From NCBI RefSeq assembly GCF_001434835.1, contig NZ_AZDV01000003.1, positions 62,001 through 126,000 of the forward strand: DNA of 64,000 nucleotides. The letters are read 5' to 3'. Position 1 is the first letter of the stretch. Each line of letters begins with the position of its first letter. A program made the translations under genes and the position numbers. Positions 1 to 7,904 of this stretch are shown here, one piece after another. This DNA comes from Levilactobacillus acidifarinae DSM 19394 = JCM 15949. GTDB lineage: Bacteria; Bacillota; Bacilli; Lactobacillales; Lactobacillaceae. Under the pieces are notes generated by a model. The model was given only the letters and a program-made list of their open reading frames with translations, was not told where the DNA came from and ran no database searches.

Positions 1-606
1 ATCTCCGGCGCCACGGAAGCCCGTTACGACTACCTGGGGGTCATCAACACCCTGCCGATGGTCAACGGCTTGATCGTCGATACCGGGGGTGGCTCGTCCG
101 AGTTGATTCTAGTACAAAATCAACAACTTAAACACGTGGTGTCGATTCCGTTGGGGTCGGTGACCCTATCGCAAAGTTACCTTGAGGCCGACGTGGTCCA
201 AGCCGCTTCGCTGTTTAAGGCCATGACCTTCGTCAACAACGTCTTCAACGACGTTTGGTGGTTACGTGAGGCGACCAGCCTACCGATCATCGGCCTAGGG
301 GGCGCCAACCGGACGCTGGCCAAGATCAACCGGCGCAAGAAGAACTTCTTAAACGCCGAGGACGTCCACGGTTACAAGCTGACCGACGAAGACGTCTATG
401 AGACCCTGACCCAACTACTGGGCTTAGACCTAGAAGGCCGCAAAAAGGTTCCCGGGCTTTCCAAGGAACGGGCCGACATCATTGTGGGGGGGCTGATTCC
501 AGTCACCCTGTTGATGCGGTTATTGGATTCACAACAGATCACCTTCTCCAACGCCGGTTTACGGGACGGTATTTTATTCGAATACCTTAACGACTTAAAG
601 GCTTAA
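1..606 (+). CDS. ppx: Exopolyphosphatase / Ppx-GppA phosphatase, C-terminal part (5' end outside window)
   Basis: The reading frame is open from the first base, so the gene enters from the left edge; 201 codons are visible. Near the start lies the glycine-rich ASKHA phosphate-binding motif DTGGGSSEL (visible residues 27-35), typical of Ppx/GppA enzymes that release phosphate from polyphosphate or hydrolyse pppGpp. A later LGGANRTLAK segment and the C-terminal SNAGLRDGILFEYL stretch also fit the family. Lactobacilli usually encode ppx beside ppk, which would lie outside the window. Whether polyphosphate or pppGpp is the substrate cannot be told from this half. It ends at a hairpin terminator shared with the next, convergent gene. 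Confidence 0.88.
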   Translation: MSGATEARYDYLGVINTLPMVNGLIVDTGGGSSELILVQNQQLKHVVSIPLGSVTLSQSYLEADVVQAASLFKAMTFVNNVFNDVWWLREATSLPIIGLGGANRTLAKINRRKKNFLNAEDVHGYKLTDEDVYETLTQLLGLDLEGRKKVPGLSKERADIIVGGLIPVTLLMRLLDSQQITFSNAGLRDGILFEYLNDLKA

Positions 607-683
607 ACGCCACCAAGTCCACCGACCGGGTCTTGCGGACCGATTAAGGGATAATGAATCACGATTCTAATCGCGATATAAAA

Positions 684-724
684 TAAAGGAACTTCACGAG
701 TTTTTCGCGGAGTTCCTTTATTTT
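684..724. terminator. Bidirectional terminator between ppx and maa
   Basis: Ten-base inverted repeat TAAAGGAACT / AGTTCCTTTA with T-rich flank on both strands, placed between two convergent genes. Confidence 0.75.
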
Positions 725-730
725 AGGACC

Positions 731-1291
731 CTATTTTTCAGCTAACGGCCGAATCACCTTGGCCGGCACCCCGCCAATTAAGACGTTATCCGGGACATCG
801 TGAGTCACCACCGCCCCCGAAGCAATCACCACGTTATTCCCGATGGTGACCCCAGGGTTAATCGTCACCTTGCCCCCAATCCAGACGTCGTGGCCAATGG
901 TCACCGGCTGAGCCTTAGCCAAATACCCCCGTCGTCCAGGCACCGTCAACGGGTGATTGACCGTGTAGATATCGACGTTAGGTCCCACCATCACGTGAGC
1001 GCCGATATTGACCGGCGCAATGTCCAGGATGGTCAGGTTATAGTTACTCAAGAAGTCCTCGCCAACGTGAATATTCTTGCCATAATCACAATTAAACGTG
1101 GCCTGGACCGAGACGCGTTGCCCGGTAGACCCGAAAATCTCCCGGATCTTAGCCGTTTGCCGGTCCGGTTCCGTTGCCGGAATCGCGTTAAATTCCTGGC
1201 AAAGTTTCGCCGCTCGGGCCTTGCGTTGCGCTACTGCGGGGTCCCTAAAATCGTACCAATCGCCCGCCGCTAGCTTTTCTAGTTCCGTCAT
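731..1291 (-). CDS. maa: Maltose/galactoside O-acetyltransferase (hexapeptide-repeat acyltransferase)
   Basis: Protein of 186 residues, the usual length of the Maa/LacA/NodL family. The N-terminus carries the Mac domain pattern (residues 1-55), followed by left-handed beta-helix hexapeptide repeats (about 65-175) such as IGAHVMVGPNVDIYT and IGNNVVIASGAVVTHDVP. The catalytic histidine is probably H113 in the NHPL motif. Family members transfer acetyl from acetyl-CoA to sugars such as maltose, glucose or galactosides; the true substrate is not predictable. It stands alone, convergent with ppx and about 55 bp from the convergently ended upstream azoreductase gene. Confidence 0.85.
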   Translation of the reverse strand: MTELEKLAAGDWYDFRDPAVAQRKARAAKLCQEFNAIPATEPDRQTAKIREIFGSTGQRVSVQATFNCDYGKNIHVGEDFLSNYNLTILDIAPVNIGAHVMVGPNVDIYTVNHPLTVPGRRGYLAKAQPVTIGHDVWIGGKVTINPGVTIGNNVVIASGAVVTHDVPDNVLIGGVPAKVIRPLAEK

Positions 1292-1346
1292 TGTCGCTCA
1301 CCTCTACCACCAGCCTACAACTTAGAGTGGCCTCGAAGTCAAGACC

Positions 1347-1958
1347 TTAATCGGCCGGGGTCAACACCTTAGTCAGGTAGGCGCTTAGTTGATGTTTGGC
1401 GGCCTCGACGATGGCGGGCTTGTTGCTGTTAGCCAGGTCTAACCCCTGCGCACGAATCACTTCCATGGTCGTGATACCCATCAGATTCATGATGGTCCGC
1501 AAGTAATACGGCGCGATGTCGGCGGTCACGTACCGGAAATCGTGAGCGTAGTCGCTCCCGCTAGACTGAACGTAGACCACCTTGTGTTGGTTACTCAACA
1601 GCCCCACCGAACCATCGGCCGTGTACTTAAAGGTCTCACCGGCAATAAAAACGTTATCGAGATAGTCTTTGAGCTTGCTGACCACGTTAAAGTTATGCAG
1701 CGGCATCAAAATCACCGTTAAATCGGCGGCCTTCCATTGATCAATCAGGTGGCGTTGCGCCGACGACATCTCCGTTGCCGCCAACGTTTCGGCCGTGATG
1801 CGCGGAATCTGGGTAGCCGGATCGTACAAGGTCAACGTTTCAACCTCAGCATGAGGGGCCTGTTGGACGATGGTCGCTTGAGCCGTGGCGGTTAACTGGT
1901 TAATCGTTCGTTGGGGATTTTGGTAATCGGGATGAGCATTGATTAATAAGATTTTCAT
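1347..1958 (-). CDS. azoR: FMN-dependent NADH-azoreductase / NAD(P)H quinone oxidoreductase
   Basis: Flavodoxin-like fold protein of 203 residues. The start MKILLINAHPD and the MPLHNFNVVSKLKDYLDNV segment (about residues 95-115) match the AzoR/AcpD family, which reduces quinones and azo compounds with NADH through bound FMN in the cytoplasm, usually as a detoxification step. The VQSSGSDY loop is at the flavin-contacting position. The gene is divergent from the MocR-type regulator at 2021, with only 62 bp between the two starts, so that regulator is the obvious candidate to control it. Confidence 0.85.
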   Translation of the reverse strand: MKILLINAHPDYQNPQRTINQLTATAQATIVQQAPHAEVETLTLYDPATQIPRITAETLAATEMSSAQRHLIDQWKAADLTVILMPLHNFNVVSKLKDYLDNVFIAGETFKYTADGSVGLLSNQHKVVYVQSSGSDYAHDFRYVTADIAPYYLRTIMNLMGITTMEVIRAQGLDLANSNKPAIVEAAKHQLSAYLTKVLTPAD

Positions 1959-2020
1959 GGCTAAAAAGTCCTTTCTTTGCGCTAAACTAGATTTAATGAC
2001 TTTTACAAGGAGGTCTGGGC

Positions 2021-3376
2021 ATGTTAACTCTGAACCGACAGAGTCACGAACAGCTCTATCATCAACTCTACCGCCAGCTGCGCGCCGAGATTGAGACCGG
2101 CGTCCGGCAACCGGGGCAGGTTCTTGCCAGCACCCGGTTTCTGGCCCAGCAACTACGCGTCAGCCGCAACACGGTCGACCACGCCTACCAGGATCTGGTC
2201 GCGGAAGGTTACGTCATCAGTAAACCCGGGGCCGGCTACCACGTCACCCAGCAATTGCCCTACCTCACGGACATGAATGCCCTGGCCCAACCGGCGACCA
2301 CCGAAAAGTTTCGTTACGACTTCACGGAAAGCTACGACCATCTCCGCCTATTTCCCAAGCAGGCTTGGCGCAACGCCGAACAGGCCATGATGTTTACCGG
2401 TCTGCCCCACATTCAACCGGCCAACGGGGACTTACAGTACCGCCGCCAATTGGTGGCCATGTTGGCCCGGGTCAAGGGCATTCACGCCACCCCGGAGCAG
2501 TTGGTGGTTACCAGCGGTTTCAACGAGGCGGCCGGCATCATCGCCAACTTGCTCCCAGAATTGACCACGGATTGCCTCGGGGTGGCCAATCCCACGGCGC
2601 CCAACGCTCGTCACGTTTGGCCACGCTTAGACGTTCCCACGGTCCCCTTCACCCCGGAAACGGCCCCCACGACCTGGCCCGCGGCGTTGGGATACCTCCT
2701 GACGCCCACGCACAACTTTCCTACCAGTTACGGTTTCACGATTGCCGAGCGCCAACGGTTGGCCGCCTGGGCCCGTGCGCAAGAACGCTACCTTATTGAA
2801 CTCGATACCGACGGCACGTTGGACTACAGTGGCACCCCCGCACCGGCACTAGCTCACGACTATCCCGAGCGCACGTTTTATTACGGCAACTACGACGACA
2901 CGCTGGGTTCGGCGCTGTGTCTGGGATTTCTGGTGATTCCCGCGAACTTGGTCCCAATCTATCAGGCTAAGTATAGTAAGCTGCCCAACCGTAATTCTCA
3001 ATGGCAACAACAAATCGTCAGCCATTTGATCGCTAACGACGCGTTAGAGCGCTTTATGCGCCAGCTCACGCTAGTCTACGCTAACCGCCGTCAAATCCTC
3101 CTGGGTACCCTAAAAACGGCCTTTGGGGCCGCGTTAGTGCCGCTGGGCGCCCCCGCTGGAACGGTCGTGACCTTACGCCTGACCACCGGGGAACGGGCGA
3201 GTGACGTCATCGCCACGGCGGCTCAAGCCGGGGTCGGCCTGGTCGACCCCGACCGTTGCTGGGTCGACCGTCGCGAAGACTATCAGAGTCTCATCTTAAG
3301 CTTTCGTCAGGTCGACGACGCCCAGATCATCGCGGGCATTCACGCCTGGCAAAGCGTTTGGCAGCCCCGCGCTTAA
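2021..3376 (+). CDS. MocR-type GntR regulator with a degenerate aminotransferase domain
   Basis: Protein of 451 residues with an N-terminal GntR winged helix (about 10-78; LASTRFLAQQLRVSRNTVDHAYQDL is the HTH) and a class-I aminotransferase-like domain (about 98-450). MocR regulators normally bind PLP through a lysine in a G(T/S)FSK motif. Here the aligned segment is GNYDDTLG (289-296): the lysine is replaced by D293. The PLP-contacting acidic/tyrosine motif that reads EDDYDSEF in GabR is IELDTDGTL (259-267) here, losing the usual Asp and Tyr. The domain is therefore unlikely to form the normal PLP aldimine. RBS AAGGAGG precedes the ATG. Divergent from azoR, its probable target. Confidence 0.82.
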   Translation: MLTLNRQSHEQLYHQLYRQLRAEIETGVRQPGQVLASTRFLAQQLRVSRNTVDHAYQDLVAEGYVISKPGAGYHVTQQLPYLTDMNALAQPATTEKFRYDFTESYDHLRLFPKQAWRNAEQAMMFTGLPHIQPANGDLQYRRQLVAMLARVKGIHATPEQLVVTSGFNEAAGIIANLLPELTTDCLGVANPTAPNARHVWPRLDVPTVPFTPETAPTTWPAALGYLLTPTHNFPTSYGFTIAERQRLAAWARAQERYLIELDTDGTLDYSGTPAPALAHDYPERTFYYGNYDDTLGSALCLGFLVIPANLVPIYQAKYSKLPNRNSQWQQQIVSHLIANDALERFMRQLTLVYANRRQILLGTLKTAFGAALVPLGAPAGTVVTLRLTTGERASDVIATAAQAGVGLVDPDRCWVDRREDYQSLILSFRQVDDAQIIAGIHAWQSVWQPRA

Positions 3377-3451
3377 CAAGGTCTAGTCTACGAGCTTATC
3401 GGGACGGTCCCAAGAGCCAATCCCGAAAAAAACAGGGGACCAGTTAACGTG

Positions 3452-3487
3452 AAAGGGGACCGCGAAAAATTCGCAGTCCCCTTCTTT
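3452..3487. terminator. Bidirectional terminator between the MocR gene and the 102-aa gene
   Basis: Inverted repeat AAAGGGGAC / GTCCCCTT with inner GCGAA/TTCGC pairing and A/T-rich flanks, between two convergent genes. Confidence 0.7.
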
Positions 3488-3491
3488 GGGT

Positions 3492-3800
3492 TTAACCGAT
3501 ATGGTTTTCGTGTAAAATCGCGTCGATTTCCTTTTGAATCTCGGCCGGTTTAGCCCATTCCTGAAACTCGGTAAAGTCCTCGGCGGGCATCTCGTAGTTC
3601 TCGTTAACGTAGTCTTCGTAGGCCTGCACGTGGGGCGTGTGGGCAATGTTCAGCTGCAGAATGCGGACCTGCTTGATCAACCCGCGTTCGGCCGCTAATT
3701 CCGCGCGCCCGTTTTGGACCATGTCACTAATTTCCATGTATTTCGACCCGTCTAGCCGGGTGATTTCTTCGATTAAGGTAAAGGTTTCATGACTTTTCAT
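3492..3800 (-). CDS. Conserved-looking hypothetical protein, 102 aa
   Basis: I do not recognise this protein. It is acidic and apparently soluble and helical, with no signal peptide, membrane segment or metal motif (begins MKSHETFTLIEEITRL). A strong RBS GGAGGGAG lies 8 bases before the ATG, and a TATAAT box (3829-3834, minus strand) sits close upstream, so expression as a single gene is likely. Codon use matches the neighbours. Just upstream is the terminator of the candidate CcpA-linked small RNA, so read-through from that promoter could also reach this gene. Confidence 0.75.
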   Translation of the reverse strand: MKSHETFTLIEEITRLDGSKYMEISDMVQNGRAELAAERGLIKQVRILQLNIAHTPHVQAYEDYVNENYEMPAEDFTEFQEWAKPAEIQKEIDAILHENHIG

Positions 3801-3850
3801 TAAAAAACTCCCTCCTCACAATACGTCCATTATACCGGGTTTTAGGCCAA

Positions 3851-3933
3851 ACAAAAACCACTACCAGGGAATGGTAGTGGTCGGCATAAGAGAGAAAGAG
3901 AATTGATTAGAAGGTAATTATTAATACCTTACA
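3851..3933 (-). ncRNA. Candidate small RNA, about 80 nt, CU-rich, CcpA-linked promoter
   Basis: A near-consensus promoter (TTGACA at 3963-3968, 17-bp spacer, TATATT at 3940-3945, minus strand) is followed about 80 bases later by a strong intrinsic terminator (9-bp stem ACCACTACC/GGTAGTGGT, 3857-3881, then five Us). No open reading frame with an RBS lies between. The predicted RNA has a 5' hairpin (AAGGTA/TACCTT), an unpaired pyrimidine run TTCTCTTTCTCTCTT (3888-3902) and the terminator hairpin, the layout common for Firmicutes antisense sRNAs. A perfect cre site overlaps the -35 box. Expression is inferred, not shown; the alternative is a leader of the 102-aa gene with an attenuator. Confidence 0.55.
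3852..3881 (-). terminator. Intrinsic terminator of the candidate sRNA
   Basis: Stem ACCACTACC / GGTAGTGGT with 7-nt loop, followed on the minus strand by TTTTTG. Confidence 0.8.
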
Positions 3934-3939
3934 GTTAAT

Positions 3940-3968
3940 AATATACTTGTTTCTGTAAGCGCTGTCAA
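3940..3968 (-). promoter_or_regulatory. Strong promoter of the candidate sRNA
   Basis: Minus-strand TTGACA (3968-3963), spacer of exactly 17 bases, TATATT (3945-3940). Predicted start near 3933. Confidence 0.75.
3954..3967. promoter_or_regulatory. cre site (CcpA operator)
   Basis: TGTAAGCGCTGTCA matches the cre consensus TGWAANCGNTNWCA at all 14 positions and overlaps the -35 box of the sRNA promoter by five bases, a position expected to give repression by CcpA. Confidence 0.8.
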
Positions 3969-4010
3969 CACTTTTCCAATAAAAAGTTAAGCGGTTTCTT
4001 CTTTTCGATT

Positions 4011-4039
4011 AAAAAAGCCGGAAAGACAAGCTTTCCGGC
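4011..4039 (-). terminator. Terminator downstream of the TagH-like gene
   Basis: Stem GCCGGAAAG / CTTTCCGGC with 5-nt loop and a six-T run on the minus strand, about 140 bases after the stop codon. Confidence 0.8.
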
Positions 4040-4179
4040 CACCATTTAGTCTGCACCAAATGAGAGATAAATCCTTGATCGGATTCATTGGGCAACCCGA
4101 TTAAGGGGGTAAATAAATGGTAAGTTAAAGATACCACTAAAAATGATAGAAATCTATCTATTTTTTAATGTTTTTTTAA

Positions 4180-5265
4180 TTATTTGACGGTATTTGTGGC
4201 GTTAGCGTCGTGAAGAACCGTTTCAGGGTGCACTAGATTCGACGGATGCTGGATCACGTCGCCCACGGTGTGACCCGACACGTTAACTAAGCAGACCAGG
4301 ACGAACAAGATACCGACCGCCGTGGTCAGAATCCGGTTGCCCACGCTCATTTTTTCGCTGATGACGGACCCATAAAAGTCTTTCTTGACCTCGGCCGCCA
4401 CGTTAGAGTTATCCGGTTCGGTCTTTTGACGTTCATCTGTCACTTCCTTCTGGTAGGCGTCAATATCGAAGGCCTTCTGGTTAGCCTTCATCTGGCGTTG
4501 GAAGTGCTTCTTTTCCTTTTTGGTCTGAGCCTTGAACCACTTAGTAAAGCCCCGGTAATCTTTGACCACGGAAGCCGTGTCGCCAATTTCCTTTAACGTG
4601 CCGTAGTGGATCCAGGCGACCCGGTCACACAGAATTTCAATTTGCTTCAAAGAGTGACTGACGAAGATAATCGTCTTGCCTTCATCCTTGAATTCCGCAA
4701 TCTTGTCCACACACTTCTGGTAGAAGGTGTCATCCCCAACGGACAATGCCTCATCGATGATCAGAATGTCGGGATTAACGTGCACGGCGATGGAAAAGCC
4801 TAACCGTGACTTCATCCCGGAAGAGTAGCTCTTGACCGGTTGGTATAAGAAATCACCAATGTCGGCAAAGGACACGATGTCGTCCATCAACGCATCGATC
4901 TCGGGATTGGTCAGGCCTTGCATCAAGGCCTTCAAGCGAATATTTTCGAGTCCGGTCAAGTTCCCCCGCAAGCCGGCCCCGATGGCGATGATCGAGGTAT
5001 CCCCCCGAACGTCAACGACCCCGGTGGTTTGCGGAATGATTCCAGAAATGATGTTGGACAAGGTGGACTTTCCAGACCCGTTGACCCCAATCAATCCCAG
5101 CGTTTCCCCCGGCTTAATCTCTAAGGAGATGCCCATTAATGACCAAAAATGTGGCACCTTGCTGTTCCGTAACGAGAAAAACGACCGTAATTTTTCGGAC
5201 TGACTCTTGTACAAGTCGTATTCCTTGGTCACGTTTTGGACCTTAATTTTATATGCATTATCCAT
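4180..5265 (-). CDS. tagH: Teichoic acid export ABC transporter ATP-binding protein (TagH-like)
   Basis: Protein of 361 residues: an ABC ATPase domain (about 1-240) with Walker A GVNGSGKS (60-67), a lipo/polysaccharide-export-type signature YSSGMKSRLGF (147-157), Walker B ILIIDE (167-172) and H-loop H204, then a charged linker, one membrane helix (about 311-330) and a short extracytoplasmic tail. Domain and tail together fit TagH, which powers export of wall teichoic acid across the membrane with the permease TagG. No tagG-like gene lies beside it in this window, which is unusual. Extended -10 promoter TGGTATAAT at 5337-5345 (minus strand). Confidence 0.82.
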   Translation of the reverse strand: MDNAYKIKVQNVTKEYDLYKSQSEKLRSFFSLRNSKVPHFWSLMGISLEIKPGETLGLIGVNGSGKSTLSNIISGIIPQTTGVVDVRGDTSIIAIGAGLRGNLTGLENIRLKALMQGLTNPEIDALMDDIVSFADIGDFLYQPVKSYSSGMKSRLGFSIAVHVNPDILIIDEALSVGDDTFYQKCVDKIAEFKDEGKTIIFVSHSLKQIEILCDRVAWIHYGTLKEIGDTASVVKDYRGFTKWFKAQTKKEKKHFQRQMKANQKAFDIDAYQKEVTDERQKTEPDNSNVAAEVKKDFYGSVISEKMSVGNRILTTAVGILFVLVCLVNVSGHTVGDVIQHPSNLVHPETVLHDANATNTVK

Positions 5266-5425
5266 GAATTAAACTTCCTAACTCAATTATTAGCGTGTGC
5301 TGCGGTGACCCACTGGCCCGCCGCTTAATCTGTAGTATTATACCAGAAAACGTCCCCCAACGGGAAGCCTCCCCGTCGAGCTTAGACATTTCTTTAGCCG
5401 CGGTAACTTAACTCCCCCATTATAC

Positions 5426-5460
5426 TAAAAACCCACGACAAAACAACTCGTCGTGGGTTA
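5426..5460 (-). terminator. Terminator downstream of the GH73 gene
   Basis: Ten-base stem AACCCACGAC / GTCGTGGGTT, then TTTAG on the minus strand. Confidence 0.75.
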
Positions 5461-5471
5461 AACCTATTGGG

Positions 5472-6902
5472 TTACTTTAGGGCCCGGGCGTCCACCCAGT
5501 AGTTGGTCTGACTACCACTGAACTGGATACGATACCAGGTTGTTTTATAAGCCGGTTTGGTCCCAATCTGATTAAAGGTTACCTTAGTACCGGCCTTAGC
5601 CTGGCTGGGCCACTTTAATTCCTTTTGATTAAAATGAGTCTTCTTGACGTGATTATACGCGTGATACTTGGTATAGCTCTTGCTCAGCGTCTTGGTCCCA
5701 CTGGCCTTAGTGTAGGTCACGTAATCGTATTGCAGGGTTGCCGCCGTATGGTCCGCAGCCACCCAATACTTCGCTTTGTCGACCCCAATCCGGTACCAGG
5801 TACTCTTAACCCCATCTTGGGTCTTCACCGCCTGTTGGTCGGCCGCATACGTCTTGGCCGTTAATTGGCCTAACGTCCCTTGTGCCTTCGCCAGGTACGG
5901 TGAGTTAAAGACGTGATTATAGTAGTCCCCACTGGTGGTACTCAGCTTAACGTTGGCCTTTCCCTTCGTATATTTTACGGTCGGTAAAGTTAACGCTGAC
6001 CCGTAAACCCAGTACTTTTTCGCCGTCTTAGCTGGGGAAAAAGTGACCCGGTACCAAGTCGTCTTCTTGCCGGTTGTGGGATCCTTCTTAACGCCGCGCA
6101 TATTCAAGTAAACCAACTGACCAGTCCCCACTTTAAGCTTACTCCAGGCGGTCTTAGTGACCTTCTCCCGGGTTCCCTTGATGTGGTTGTAGGCTCGATA
6201 GCCCGTGTACTTTTCGCTGAGCCGCGCAGTTTGTGTCCCGCTGGCGCCATAATACTTGGCCGTAGCGTAGGTCACAGTTGGTTCAACGGTAGCGGCACTA
6301 CTACTGCTGCTAGCCGCGCTAGACGACGAACTGGTCGTCGTGCTGGCCTTCTTATCTAAGCTTTCCAGATCGTACTGCTGAATCAGGGAAATCAACGAGG
6401 CCCCGTACTGCGGGGAGGTGGCATAGGTTCCCGTTAGGGCATTCGCCGCAGCCGCATAGGTAGCCGCATTTTCCCGCCAAGTCCCACTGTAATAGGTCGG
6501 ATTAGCACTCAACCCGTTACGCAAGAGCTTGGCGTTATCGGTCATTGACGCCTTAGCACTGGGATACTTCCGAAAATTAGCCGACGTGGTGTAAAGCTTC
6601 CCGTTAGCGTCATATTCGGACGTTTCCATACTGACCGACTGACCGTTATAACTTCCTTTGATTCCAAAGTAGTTGTTCGCTTGCAACGTCAGTTGGCTGG
6701 TTCCCCAACCACTTTCGAGCGCCGCTTGCGCCATCATAACGGACGGATAAAGTTTATATTGATTGGCCACCGTTTTCACGGGGCTTTTTAATGTTGAAAT
6801 AAAGGTTTGCTGGGTCGTCGCCGCATGACTCAACCCAACTGCACTACTGAGGCCCACGCCGACGATTGCGACGGCGAGCAGCCACTGTTTGCTTCCTTTC
6901 AT
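5472..6902 (-). CDS. Secreted GH73 N-acetylglucosaminidase with C-terminal GW/SH3-like modules
   Basis: Protein of 476 residues. A Sec signal peptide (cleavage likely after SHA, residue 27) leads into a GH73 (FlgJ-like) glucosaminidase domain (about 30-185) containing ALESGWGTSQ with the probable catalytic E63 and the family's NNYFGIKG and YAT-P-YG motifs. A Ser-rich linker (187-205) is followed by several repeated wall-binding modules with the pattern TTWYRI...YWV (three clear copies between about 270 and 475). Expected to cut glycan strands of peptidoglycan during growth or daughter-cell separation, held to the wall by the GW-like repeats. Single-gene unit with its own terminator. Confidence 0.87.
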   Translation of the reverse strand: MKGSKQWLLAVAIVGVGLSSAVGLSHAATTQQTFISTLKSPVKTVANQYKLYPSVMMAQAALESGWGTSQLTLQANNYFGIKGSYNGQSVSMETSEYDANGKLYTTSANFRKYPSAKASMTDNAKLLRNGLSANPTYYSGTWRENAATYAAAANALTGTYATSPQYGASLISLIQQYDLESLDKKASTTTSSSSSAASSSSSAATVEPTVTYATAKYYGASGTQTARLSEKYTGYRAYNHIKGTREKVTKTAWSKLKVGTGQLVYLNMRGVKKDPTTGKKTTWYRVTFSPAKTAKKYWVYGSALTLPTVKYTKGKANVKLSTTSGDYYNHVFNSPYLAKAQGTLGQLTAKTYAADQQAVKTQDGVKSTWYRIGVDKAKYWVAADHTAATLQYDYVTYTKASGTKTLSKSYTKYHAYNHVKKTHFNQKELKWPSQAKAGTKVTFNQIGTKPAYKTTWYRIQFSGSQTNYWVDARALK

Positions 6903-6998
6903 GATGTTTCCCCCTTAAAATCGCTTCCAGAACAAGAATACCATAATTCCTGAAACTGGCGACGAAAATTTATCGGAGAAACGACGGAAATTTGCGGT

Positions 6999-7724
6999 TT
7001 ATTTTAACTGGCTGGCGGCAGCCTCGTCCAGAATCACGTGAACGTTCGGATGTGTCTGCAAAAAGCTGGCTGGCACGTCTGGGGTAACGGGACCTTGTAA
7101 CATTGCCGCCACCGCAGCAGCCTTGGCTTCCCCGTAGGCCACAATCAGAATTTCCTTGGCCTGTAAGATAGAACCGATACCCATTGAGTAAGCGTAACGG
7201 GGAACCTCATCTTCGTTGTCAAAGAAGCGAGCGTTCGCGTCAATCGTGGATTGCGTTAAGGCAACTTTATGCGTCGTGGAGTGTTCGTCGGTTCCCGGTT
7301 CGTTGAACCCAACGTGACCGTTACGCCCTAAACCTAATAATTGTAGATCAATGGGATTAGCCGCAATCAGGTCATCGTAACGTTTAGTTTCGGCTGCCGC
7401 ATCCGCATTCAACCCATCGGGGACGTAAGAATGGGCAAACGGCTTAGCGTTAAACAAGTATTGTTGCATGAAGTACCGGTAGCTTTGGGGATGATCCGGT
7501 CCTAAGCCCACGTATTCGTCCAAGTTCACCGAGGTCAGTTGACTGAAGTCGAGGTCACTAGCGACCAATTGCTGATAGATTGAAATGGGCGTACTCCCGG
7601 TAGCTAGGCCCAACACCTTAGCTCCCGCCGTTAAGGCTTGCTGGAAGATCTGGAAACCAGCCTTGCCGCCAGCAGCCTGGTCCTTCACGATTTGAACGTG
7701 CATATTCTGTAATTTCATCATCAT
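6999..7724 (-). CDS. nagB: Glucosamine-6-phosphate deaminase
   Basis: Protein of about 240 residues converting glucosamine-6-phosphate to fructose-6-phosphate and ammonia, the catabolic counterpart of GlmS. Family motifs are clear: [12 protein letters not shown] (phosphate binding), [20 protein letters not shown] with the catalytic Asp, and [15 protein letters not shown]. Three consecutive ATG codons (7724, 7721, 7718) follow an AAAGGTTGG ribosome site, so the exact start is uncertain by two residues. Its promoter overlaps two NagR(dre)-like operators, consistent with induction by amino sugars. Confidence 0.95.
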   Translation of the reverse strand: MMMKLQNMHVQIVKDQAAGGKAGFQIFQQALTAGAKVLGLATGSTPISIYQQLVASDLDFSQLTSVNLDEYVGLGPDHPQSYRYFMQQYLFNAKPFAHSYVPDGLNADAAAETKRYDDLIAANPIDLQLLGLGRNGHVGFNEPGTDEHSTTHKVALTQSTIDANARFFDNEDEVPRYAYSMGIGSILQAKEILIVAYGEAKAAAVAAMLQGPVTPDVPASFLQTHPNVHVILDEAAASQLK

Positions 7725-7749
7725 AATGCATCCAACCTTTCTCTCTTAA

Positions 7750-7761
7750 TGGTATAGCCCA
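7750..7761. promoter_or_regulatory. NagR/dre-like operator at nagB start site
   Basis: TGGTATAGCCCA differs at one position from TGGTATAGACCA, the half-palindromic core of NagR (YvoA) dre sites; it directly adjoins the -10 box. Confidence 0.6.
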
Positions 7762-7790
7762 ATTATAATCGCTCTAGACCAGTTTTGCAA
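7762..7790 (-). promoter_or_regulatory. nagB promoter
   Basis: Minus-strand TTGCAA (7790-7785), 17-bp spacer, TATAAT (7767-7762). Confidence 0.75.
7770..7781. promoter_or_regulatory. NagR/dre-like operator inside nagB promoter spacer
   Basis: Minus-strand TGGTCTAGAGCG resembles the dre palindrome TGGTCTAGACCA (10 of 12) and lies between the -35 and -10 boxes. Confidence 0.55.
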
Positions 7791-7869
7791 GTAAACCACT
7801 CAATATTCGTATTAGTCACGAAACCATTCAGCCGCTATAAGGCCGTAACACCAGCTAAATCAAAACAAA

Positions 7870-7904
7870 TAAGACGGTGATCCGTGTGAGCGGATCCCGT
7901 CTTA
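7870..7904 (-). terminator. Terminator at the end of the 40-aa gene
   Basis: Inverted repeat AAGACGG...ATCCG / CGGAT...CCGTCTT, overlapping the stop codon. Confidence 0.65.
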
